7,714 nucleotides of DNA, taken from positions 797-8,510 of the forward strand of contig JAAXHX010000606.1 of assembly GCA_012270635.1 (NCBI GenBank), in the 5' to 3' direction. This DNA comes from Dehalococcoidia bacterium (GTDB taxonomy: Bacteria > Chloroflexota > Dehalococcoidia > Plut-88900). Both the position numbers and the translations under genes were made by a program. The notes under the pieces are model-generated. The model had not been told where the DNA came from. It did not search any database and saw only the letters and a list, made by a program, of their open reading frames with translations. Shown in pieces: positions 1-5,605 of this stretch. How positions within the stretch are numbered: the first letter of the stretch is position 1; every line of letters begins with the position of its first letter.

Positions 1-303
1 CAGGACGCCATGGACGCCATCAAGGGTAAGGACGTCACCGCGGTGTTCGTGATGCACACCCCCGTGGACGATACGGGACCCGGGCTGGAGATAGTCAAGA
101 AGAGCACAGCGGGCATCTTTGGGGCCTACGCGCATTTTCCCGGCCACGGCGGCCCAACCCCTAGGGCCAATGCCCTGGACCCCGACCAGTACCTGGAGTA
201 CGCCAAGGAATGGCGTCAGCAGGGAGCGCGGATCATTGGTGGATGCTGCGGGACAATGCCCGGTCACATCCGGGTGTTGAAGGAGTGGCTCTCCGGCTCG
301 TAG
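1..303 (+). CDS. Homocysteine S-methyltransferase family protein, C-terminal part (5' end outside window)
   Basis: The frame is open from the first base and ends at TAG 301-303, giving about 100 C-terminal residues; the ATG at 10 is internal, not the start. Near the end lies GGCCGT followed by MPGHI (Cys-Cys at fragment residues 82-83). This is the signature of the Zn-dependent Hcy-binding barrel of the MetH/BHMT/MmuM family, where the paired Cys bind zinc that activates homocysteine thiolate for methylation. Where family members usually carry the first zinc ligand in an N-C motif, this fragment reads V-M-H-T, placing His19 (codon 55-57) at that position. The methyl donor cannot be told because the N-terminus is missing. 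Cytosolic. Only 31 nt separate it from the next same-strand gene, so co-transcription is possible, although a hairpin covers its stop codon. Confidence 0.8.
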   Translation, partial: QDAMDAIKGKDVTAVFVMHTPVDDTGPGLEIVKKSTAGIFGAYAHFPGHGGPTPRANALDPDQYLEYAKEWRQQGARIIGGCCGTMPGHIRVLKEWLSGS

Positions 304-310
304 GCCGGGG
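291..310 (+). terminator. GC-rich hairpin spanning the stop codon of the methyltransferase gene
   Basis: CCGGC (293-297) pairs with GCCGG (304-308). The outer pairs T292-G309 (wobble) and C291-G310 give a 7-bp stem around a 6-nt loop, TCGTAG, which holds the TAG stop. No T-tract follows, so it is not a canonical intrinsic terminator. It could attenuate transcription, block 3' exonucleases or be chance in GC-rich DNA. Similar GCCGG/CCGGC hairpins sit at 3013-3029 and 7211-7226. Confidence 0.3.
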
Positions 311-334
311 TCCTCTGGGCCGCACCGGAGCGTC

Positions 335-1696
335 ATGGCAGTCCCCCACACCCTACAATGGGAGATCGACCGGATACCCCGCAACCGTAAGGTGACCCAC
401 GGGCGGGGACTCAAAAGATATGCCGTGGACGGCCTCGAGCCTCAGGCCGCCGTCTTCCCCAACACCATCGATGAGGTGAGCCATCTACTCTCGGCGGCCG
501 ACCGAGACGGGAAGTCGGTGACGCCCTGGGGCGGAGGCACGGCGATGGGCCTGGGAAACCTGGCCCGCGCTTGCGGCTTGGCGATCGGTACGTCGCGGTT
601 GAACAGGGTCCTCGAGTACGAGCCATCGGACCTGACCGTGGTCGTCGAGGCTGGGATAACCCTCAGTGCATTGCAGGAGGAGCTGGGCGAAAGGGGCCAG
701 TTCCTGCCCCTGGACCCGCCCCTGCCGGACAGGGCGACCATCGGCGGCATCCTCTCCGCCAACACCAGCGGGCCTATCAGGGCCCATTTCGGCGCGATCA
801 GGGACAGGCTCATCGGGATAAAGGTCGTCAACCCCAACGGCGATATCACCAAGGGCGGCGGCAAGGTAGTGAAGAACGTCTCGGGCTACGACATGAACAA
901 GCTCTACACGGGAGCCCTGGGCACTCTCGGCATCATCGTGGAGGCTGCGTTCAAGCTGGCCCCGCTTTTCAAAGAGACGAAGAGCTTCTTGATCGGGTGC
1001 GACACCACCCTCGAGGCAGGGGAAATAGCAAAGGACCTGCGCACAGCGGGAGTGGACGCCGTGGCCCTTCAATTGGTCGGAGGTGGAGGTTTCGCGGTCA
1101 GGACGGGATACGCAGTGGCGTTGAAGATAGGCGGCGTCAGGGAGGCCGTTGAGCGACAGGCCCGCATTGTGATGGACCTGTGCAAGACCAAGGGATTGGC
1201 TGCGACGGATGAGGGAGAAAAGTTCGGGCAAATTCTACGCAAAGGAGTAGCCGGATATACTATTGATGGAGGATGCCGCGGCGAGAACTTTTGGCGGATG
1301 GTATGCGATGCAGGTCGGGGTTCCACCTACCCTCCAATGATGATTGTCAAGGCCACCTGTCTCCCCTCCGACGCCGCTTTGCTGACGGGGCGAATGAGAG
1401 AAGTCCTGGGCGAAGGCTGCAGTGTCTCCTGTAACATGGTCAACGGAGTCGTTTACGGTTACTGGTGGGACAAAGGCGTCTCCACCGATGAATTGGAAGA
1501 GCGAGTTTCGCAGATCAGGAAAGCGGCGGCAAAGTTCAACGGCCATTGCGTAGTGGAAGCTTGCCCGCGAGAATTGAAGGAACGTATAGATGTGTGGGGC
1601 CTCGAAGGTCCCCAGCTTGATCTAATGAAACGCATCAAACAGCAATTCGATCCCAACGGCACCCTGAACCCGGGCCGGTACGTGCGGAGGATTTAG
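335..1696 (+). CDS. FAD-binding oxidase of the GlcD/GlcE (glycolate / D-lactate oxidase) type
   Basis: 453 aa. The N-terminal half is a PCMH-type FAD-binding domain (VAO family, COG0277): PNTIDEV at 42-48, the FAD pyrophosphate-binding P-W-G-G-G-T loop at 64-69, D-L-T-V-V-V-E-A-G at 99-107, and V-S-G-Y-D-M-N-K-L-Y-T-G-A-L-G-T-L-G at 182-199. The C-terminus F-D-P-N-G-T-L-N-P-G-R (438-448) is the usual ending of FAD-linked oxidases. Such proteins oxidise 2-hydroxy acids (glycolate, D-lactate, D-2-hydroxyglutarate) and pass electrons to a partner Fe-S protein; a GlcF-like partner starts 4 nt downstream. At 453 aa it is longer than a typical GlcE and nearer GlcD, and no second flavoprotein is visible, so it may cover both roles. 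ATG 335 is preceded by CGGAG at only 4 nt. From about codon 289 (nt 1199) codon use turns AT-ending (17 of the next 25 codons), unlike the first half. The substrate is not determinable. Confidence 0.87.
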   Translation: MAVPHTLQWEIDRIPRNRKVTHGRGLKRYAVDGLEPQAAVFPNTIDEVSHLLSAADRDGKSVTPWGGGTAMGLGNLARACGLAIGTSRLNRVLEYEPSDLTVVVEAGITLSALQEELGERGQFLPLDPPLPDRATIGGILSANTSGPIRAHFGAIRDRLIGIKVVNPNGDITKGGGKVVKNVSGYDMNKLYTGALGTLGIIVEAAFKLAPLFKETKSFLIGCDTTLEAGEIAKDLRTAGVDAVALQLVGGGGFAVRTGYAVALKIGGVREAVERQARIVMDLCKTKGLAATDEGEKFGQILRKGVAGYTIDGGCRGENFWRMVCDAGRGSTYPPMMIVKATCLPSDAALLTGRMREVLGEGCSVSCNMVNGVVYGYWWDKGVSTDELEERVSQIRKAAAKFNGHCVVEACPRELKERIDVWGLEGPQLDLMKRIKQQFDPNGTLNPGRYVRRI

Positions 1697-1700
1697 GGAC

Positions 1701-3023
1701 TTGGCCCAGGCGGAAAAATCGGCGATGGACCTGCTGGACCTGTCGGTCGGCGGGGTTACGGCGGAGGAGCTTTACCGCTGCGTCCATTGCGGCTTGTGCC
1801 TGAACCAGTGCCCCACCTACCTGGAATTGGGCCTGGAGACGGAGTCGCCCAGGGGCCGTTTGGCCCTCATGAAGGCGGTGGCAGAGGGCCGGGTGGGTTA
1901 CACCGACAGGCTCGTCGAGCACATGGAGCTTTGCCTGCTCTGCCGCGCCTGCGAGGCCGCCTGCCCGTCGGGTGTGCCCTTCGGGAGCTTGATGACGGAG
2001 ACCCGAGCTCGCATCCAGGAGCAGACCTCCTCGCCCTTCATCGAAAGGGTCGTCAAGAACATCGCCTTCAGGCACATTCTGCCCCACAGGCGCAGGCTGG
2101 GAATGGCCTTTCGGGCGCTGTCTCTCTACCAGGCCTCCGGTGCGCAGTGGCTCGTGCGCAAGTCCCGGATGCTGTCCCTCCTCCCGCCTCGCCTGTCTCG
2201 GATGGAGTACATGCTCCCGAAGCTCCCCCTCAGTGCCTACCCGAAAGGGAAAGCCGAAAGCGTCCCGGCGGAGGGTGGGGAGAGAAAGAGGGTCGCCCTG
2301 TTTTCGGGATGCATCATGCCCCTGGTCTTCGGCCCCGTGAACCGGGCCACGGTCAACGTGCTCTCCCGCAACGGCTGCCGGGTCGACATACCTGGTGGCC
2401 AGGGCTGCTGCGGTGCGCTGAACGTCCACAGCGGTGAACGCACGGCGGCGAAGGACATGGCCCGACGAAACATCGACGCCTTTGAAGACGCCGACACCGT
2501 GGTCGTCAACTCTGCGGGATGCGGAGCCATGCTGAAAGAATACGATGAGCTGCTTTCAGGGGACGCCCGGTATTCCGAGAGGGCGAAGACCTTCACGACG
2601 AAGGTCAAGGACGTGAACGAGTTCCTCGCAGCGCTGCCCCTCGTCCCGCCCATGTCGGGGTTCAATAAGCGGGTCACCTACCAGGACTCGTGCCACCTGG
2701 CCCACGCTCAGAGGATAAAGACGGCGCCCCGCAAGCTGCTTTCCTCGATCCCCGGCGTCGAGCTTTCGGAGATGCCCAGCTCCGACCGGTGCTGCGGCGC
2801 CGCCGGCATATACAACATCGTCAACCCCGACCTCTCCATGCAGATCCTCGATAGCAAGATGAGGGATGTCGAGGCAGCTAATGCGGACGTCGTCGCTACG
2901 GCCAACCCCGGCTGCATGTTGCAGCTTGACCTGGGACTGCGAAAGCAGGGCCGCAACACCCGCTCCTACCACGTGGTCGAGCTGCTGGACCTGGCCTACC
3001 AGAAGGAAGGGAAGCCGGGCTAG
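1701..3023 (+). CDS. glcF: Glycolate oxidase iron-sulfur subunit-like protein (two 4Fe-4S plus two CCG domains)
   Basis: 440 aa, close to GlcF length. Two ferredoxin motifs CX2CX2CX3CP lie at C27/C30/C33/C37 and C78/C81/C84/C88 and should bind two [4Fe-4S] clusters. Two cysteine-rich CCG domains follow: C204 with C236-C237-G, and C331 with C364-C365-G and N-P-G-C405. They resemble those of GlcF, LutA/LldE and heterodisulfide reductase HdrB. The role is electron transfer from the upstream flavoprotein towards quinone, at the inner face of the membrane; no membrane span is seen. The start is a TTG with GGAGG (1686-1690) 10 nt upstream, inside the end of the flavoprotein gene; ATG 1725 is in frame but lacks a Shine-Dalgarno sequence. 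The 4-nt gap suggests translational coupling. The TAG stop overlaps the stop of the convergent aminotransferase. A lactate or generic 2-hydroxyacid dehydrogenase subunit remains possible. Confidence 0.88.
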   Translation: MAQAEKSAMDLLDLSVGGVTAEELYRCVHCGLCLNQCPTYLELGLETESPRGRLALMKAVAEGRVGYTDRLVEHMELCLLCRACEAACPSGVPFGSLMTETRARIQEQTSSPFIERVVKNIAFRHILPHRRRLGMAFRALSLYQASGAQWLVRKSRMLSLLPPRLSRMEYMLPKLPLSAYPKGKAESVPAEGGERKRVALFSGCIMPLVFGPVNRATVNVLSRNGCRVDIPGGQGCCGALNVHSGERTAAKDMARRNIDAFEDADTVVVNSAGCGAMLKEYDELLSGDARYSERAKTFTTKVKDVNEFLAALPLVPPMSGFNKRVTYQDSCHLAHAQRIKTAPRKLLSSIPGVELSEMPSSDRCCGAAGIYNIVNPDLSMQILDSKMRDVEAANADVVATANPGCMLQLDLGLRKQGRNTRSYHVVELLDLAYQKEGKPG

Positions 3024-3029
3024 CCGGCT
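3013..3029. terminator. Hairpin centred on the shared stop codons of two convergent genes
   Basis: AGCCGG (3013-3018) and CCGGCT (3024-3029) form a perfect 6-bp GC-rich stem around a 5-nt loop, GCTAG, that contains both stop codons (plus TAG 3021-3023, minus TAG 3022-3020). Being symmetric it would fold in either transcript. There is no U-tract on either side, so factor-independent termination is uncertain. The convergent genes leave no other room for a terminator. Confidence 0.38.
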
Positions 3030-4189
3030 CCCGCGTACACCCGACTCGCCGCCGACACTCCTGCCGCCGCCGGAAGCTCGTAACCCCGGTTGGTGAGAGC
3101 CCGTTCGAGAGCGGACAGGACCGACAGCACGTTGGCCTCCTGCGATGAGTAGCCCATCAACCCTATCCTGATTACCTTGCCCTTAAAGGGGCCCAGCCCT
3201 CCGCCCGTCTCTATCCGGTAGTCGTTCAGCAGGGACGTGCGCACGGCGTCGGCGTCCACGCCCTCGGGCATTCGGATCCCGTTGACGGTGTTGGCTCGCA
3301 CCTCTTCGTCGGCAATGATGGATAGGCCCATGGCGTCTACCCCCGCGCGCAGGGCGTCGGCGTTGATCTGGTGCCGGGCAAAGCTGGCTTCCAACCCCTC
3401 TTCAAGCAGGATGCGCAACGACTCCCGCAAGGCGTAGATCATGGATGCGGGCGCCGTATGGTGGTACTTGCGGGCGCTTATCCAATACTCGTCCAGCATG
3501 GACAGGTCCAGGTACCAGCTTCGGGAGGGAGACTGCCGGGACTTCATCGACTCCACGGCCCGGGGGCTCATGGTTATGGGCGCCAGGCCCGGCGGACAGC
3601 TCAGGCTCTTCTGACTCCCGCTGTAGCAGATGTCGATTCCCAGGTCGTCCACCGGGAGGTCTTGTCCCCCCAGCGAAGCGACGCTGTCGACCAGGAAGAG
3701 GGCCCCGTGGGCCCGGGCCAGCTGCCCGATCTCCTCCAAGGGCTGGAGGACTCCCGTTGAGGTCTCGCAATGCACCAGGGCCACCACCTTGGCTCCCGGA
3801 TTGGCGGCCAGGGCCTCTTCCATGGCGGACGGGCTTACTGCTTTGCCCCACTCGGCCTCTACTGTGACGACCTTGGCGTCGCAGCGGGCGGCTATCTCGG
3901 CGATCCGGGAAGCGAAGAAGCCCGCCACCCCAACCACCACGGTGTCGCCGGGCTCCAGGGAGTTGTAGATTGCCGCCTCCATGCCCGCAGACCCGGTCCC
4001 CGAGACCGGAAGCGTCAGCCCGTTGCCCGTCTGGAACACCTCCCGCAACAGCTCTACCGTCTCGTCCATGATGGACCAGAAGTCGGGGTCCATGTGGGAG
4101 AGCACGGGCCCCGACATAGAGGCGTAGACGCGGGGATGTACGTTGCTAGGGCCCGGGCCTAGAAGGGTCTTGGGCGTAGGTTCAGTCAT
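3020..4189 (-). CDS. Class V PLP aminotransferase, alanine-glyoxylate / serine-glyoxylate type
   Basis: 389 aa, the usual length of the AGXT/SGAT/SPT family (fold type I). L-G-P-G-P-S-N-V at 10-17 is the family opening. S-G-T-G at 63-66 is the phosphate-binding region. D168 in F-L-V-D-S-V-A-S should pair with the PLP pyridine nitrogen. K194 in S-G-S-Q-K-S-L-S-C-P-P-G should carry the Schiff base and closely matches the animal AGT motif. K-Y-H-H-T-A-P at 241-247 and R341 in V-I-R-I-G-L (carboxylate binding) also match. It moves an amino group from alanine or serine to glyoxylate, giving glycine, in the cytosol. ATG 4187-4189 has GAGGA (plus-strand 4197-4201) about 7 nt upstream and a good promoter. 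It converges on the glycolate-oxidase-like pair, whose product could be glyoxylate. Other substrates of the family (phosphonate, aspartate or sulfo-amino acids) are not excluded. Confidence 0.9.
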   Translation of the reverse strand: MTEPTPKTLLGPGPSNVHPRVYASMSGPVLSHMDPDFWSIMDETVELLREVFQTGNGLTLPVSGTGSAGMEAAIYNSLEPGDTVVVGVAGFFASRIAEIAARCDAKVVTVEAEWGKAVSPSAMEEALAANPGAKVVALVHCETSTGVLQPLEEIGQLARAHGALFLVDSVASLGGQDLPVDDLGIDICYSGSQKSLSCPPGLAPITMSPRAVESMKSRQSPSRSWYLDLSMLDEYWISARKYHHTAPASMIYALRESLRILLEEGLEASFARHQINADALRAGVDAMGLSIIADEEVRANTVNGIRMPEGVDADAVRTSLLNDYRIETGGGLGPFKGKVIRIGLMGYSSQEANVLSVLSALERALTNRGYELPAAAGVSAASRVYAGAG

Positions 4190-4218
4190 GGTATTGTCCT
4201 CACGGGGAATGTGGTCGT

Positions 4219-4247
4219 AGTGTACCGGGCAGTGATTGGAGCGTCAA
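4219..4247 (-). promoter_or_regulatory. Sigma-70-type promoter for the aminotransferase gene
   Basis: On the minus strand TTGACG (plus 4242-4247, 5/6 to the -35 consensus) and TACACT (plus 4219-4224, 4/6 to the -10 consensus) are separated by exactly 17 nt. Transcription would start near 4212, giving a leader of about 22 nt that holds the GAGGA ribosome-binding site at 4197-4201. Confidence 0.55.
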
Positions 4248-4259
4248 TTTGGCTCGGCG

Positions 4260-4289
4260 ATGACACGTAGGAGAACGATATGCTAGTAT
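4260..4289 (+). promoter_or_regulatory. Candidate promoter of the DUF433 / PIN-like operon
   Basis: ATGACA (4260-4265, 5/6 to -35) and TAGTAT (4284-4289, 4/6 to -10) are 18 nt apart. The start would fall near 4296, about 100 nt before the first gene, leaving a leader that contains the 12-bp palindrome at 4347-4358. Moderate support only. Confidence 0.35.
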
Positions 4290-4346
4290 CATCGAGTCTT
4301 TCGGTCATTTGGCGTCATCTGATATGGGGTGCTTGAGCGAACCGCG

Positions 4347-4358
4347 TCTAGCGCTAGA
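4347..4358. promoter_or_regulatory. 12-bp perfect palindrome, candidate operator
   Basis: TCTAGCGCTAGA is a perfect dyad ending 36 nt before the antitoxin start codon. Antitoxins with an HTH domain commonly repress their own operon by binding such a dyad as dimers, so autoregulation is a reasonable inference. A second, weaker dyad, GAGAT (4357-4361) and ATCTC (4372-4376), follows it. No binding evidence is visible beyond position and symmetry. Confidence 0.4.
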
Positions 4359-4394
4359 GATGTGCATGCTGATCTCGACGCAATGGGGAGTTAA

Positions 4395-5153
4395 ATGTTA
4401 CGACTGACCGATGCCGATAAGAATTTAAACGGTTGGCGTACTAATTCAATGTACAGCTTCTCCGAGGCCGCACGGCTGGCTGGCGTCTCCGTGACCACCG
4501 TTAAGAATTGGCTTTTTGGTTACGCGATTGAAGGCCGGGAAGTGCCTCCTCTGTTTCCGTCCAACAATAATGACATGGTCTCCTTTCTCCAGCTGATGGA
4601 AATTATGGTAGCAGGTCGGTTTCGTAAGAACGTGCTGGGAAAGCCTGTGCCGTTTAACAAAGTGCGCGAGGCCTACGTGAACGCGCGGGAGTCGTGGGGA
4701 TTAGAGTATCCGTTTGCCCACTTGAAGTTGGAAGCGCTGGGGGGACACATTGTTCATTTCTTAAGGGAGGGAGAGGTTGTTGAAAGTGACCAGGCCTTAG
4801 TTGCTACCGAGCCTCTCTTAAAGGAGGGAGGGGCTGTTGAAAGTTATCAGGCCCTAGATGCTAGCGAACAGTGGACTCTACCGGGGCTGCTCAAGAGCGA
4901 AACCACCGACCAAATCGAATACCAGGATGAACTGGCGGCCCGTTGGTTCCCAATTGGCAAGACGGTTCCAATTGTCGTTGATCCTAGAGTAAGTACAGGA
5001 CTCCCGATCGTTGAGGGACGAGGGGTTACTGTACGGGCAATCCACAAGCGATTCAAATCTGGACTGCGCATTGATTTCATCGCTAAAGACTTCGACCTCA
5101 ATCCTGACCTTGTTGAGACTGCTCTCCAGTATTGGGAGAGGGTCGCCGCTTGA
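4395..5153 (+). CDS. Antitoxin-like protein: N-terminal HTH plus C-terminal DUF433 domain
   Basis: 252 aa from ATG 4395. Residues 19-43 (S-F-S-E-A-A-R-L-A-G-V-S then T-V-K-N-W-L-F-G-Y) look like a MerR-type helix-turn-helix. Residues about 192-248 match DUF433: V-V-D-P-R, then G-L-P-I-V-E-G-R-G-V-T-V, then F-I-A-K-D-F-D-L and the A-L-Q-Y-W end. DUF433 proteins pair with PIN-like DUF5615/VapC45 toxins; such a gene overlaps this stop by 4 nt. The likely job is toxin neutralisation and operon autorepression. ATG 4395 has GGAG (4387-4390) at a short 4-nt spacing; ATG 4449 (M19) would begin right at the HTH but has no Shine-Dalgarno sequence, so the start is unsure. Residues 122-159 are a 19-residue tandem repeat in the linker. 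The gene uses many A/T-ending codons, unlike its neighbours, suggesting transfer. Confidence 0.8.
   Translation: MLRLTDADKNLNGWRTNSMYSFSEAARLAGVSVTTVKNWLFGYAIEGREVPPLFPSNNNDMVSFLQLMEIMVAGRFRKNVLGKPVPFNKVREAYVNARESWGLEYPFAHLKLEALGGHIVHFLREGEVVESDQALVATEPLLKEGGAVESYQALDASEQWTLPGLLKSETTDQIEYQDELAARWFPIGKTVPIVVDPRVSTGLPIVEGRGVTVRAIHKRFKSGLRIDFIAKDFDLNPDLVETALQYWERVAA
4758..4871 (+). repeat. In-frame 57-bp tandem duplication inside the antitoxin gene
   Basis: Two copies with a 57-nt period (4758-4814 and 4815-4871). The 51-nt cores at 4760-4810 and 4817-4867 differ at about 8 positions. The encoded 19-residue units, residues 122-140 and 141-159, share 11 residues, including the E-S-x-Q-A-L core. 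The second unit continues into Q-W-T-L-P-G and looks like the ancestral copy. Confidence 0.85.
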
Positions 5154-5539
5154 TCTTACTCTGCGATGAGGATATTGGGACCGGCGTTCCCAATGCTCTC
5201 ACTGCGGTTGGATACGACGCTCGTTCATTGATAGGTATGTCGTGGGGAGGGCTTCCGGATCAGTTTTGGTTAACGAAAGCGGGCCAATTAGGGCTTCTTG
5301 TCCTTAGTTGCAATAAGAAGATGCTCAAGGTGGCCGAAGAGAGAGACACGATTATCCGTGAAAATGTCGGGATTGTGTTTCTGACCTCTGGCGAGGAACA
5401 TCCACCGAAGGTTCTTTTAAGCCTGCTAAAAAGGTGGTCGGATATAGAATTGCTTTGGGATACCACGCCAAAACCTTTTGCCCGATTTCTATCTCCGAAT
5501 AACCGTCTTCTGGACAGATTTAGAGACTTTCGCTTATAG
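5150..5539 (+). CDS. PIN-like toxin (VapC45 / DUF5615 type)
   Basis: 129 aa from TTG 5150. It begins M-I-L-L-C-D-E-D-I, like the F-L-(A/L)-D-E-N opening of DUF5615/VapC45 PIN-like proteins, continues with G-L-P-D-Q-F-W at 34-40 and S-C-N-K-K-M-L at 53-59, and ends with the E-N-V-G-I-V-F-L strand. PIN folds are Mg-dependent ribonucleases. Acidic candidates are D6, E7 and D37; where relatives usually carry T-x-D this one has S-C-N55. The TTG overlaps the preceding TGA as TTGA and has GAGG (5138-5141) 8 nt upstream, pointing to translational coupling; a TTG at 5132 is in frame but has no clear Shine-Dalgarno sequence and would add six non-family residues. The presumed target is RNA and the presumed antidote is the upstream DUF433 protein. 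Toxicity is inferred from family and context only. Confidence 0.75.
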   Translation: MILLCDEDIGTGVPNALTAVGYDARSLIGMSWGGLPDQFWLTKAGQLGLLVLSCNKKMLKVAEERDTIIRENVGIVFLTSGEEHPPKVLLSLLKRWSDIELLWDTTPKPFARFLSPNNRLLDRFRDFRL

Positions 5540-5605
5540 CCTAGGGAGTTTGCTTTGGTATCTCGTTCAGGCTAAGTAAACACTATAGGTTAGAACTTAG
5601 GCAAA

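Noticed and set aside
485..1231. Long minus-strand open frame opposite the flavoprotein gene
   Set aside because: High-GC coding DNA produces such shadows; it has no domain or SD, and the plus-strand product is a clear FAD oxidase.
1635..2429. Long minus-strand open frame opposite glcF
   Set aside because: No SD or domain; it covers the conserved Cys motifs of glcF in the antisense frame.
4146..4162. Near-palindrome CTAGGGCCCGGGCCTAG
   Set aside because: It encodes the conserved L-G-P-G-P motif of the aminotransferase; the symmetry follows from Gly/Pro codons.
4280..4336. 18-codon open frame with an AGGAG (4269-4273) 6 nt upstream, a possible leader peptide
   Set aside because: The best promoter for the downstream operon would start transcription at about 4296, inside this frame, and the peptide has no recognisable feature.
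5572..5600. CTAAGT/ACTTAG inverted repeat between the convergent toxin and HAD genes
   Set aside because: A 6-bp AT-rich stem with a 17-nt loop and no T-tract is too weak to call as a terminator.
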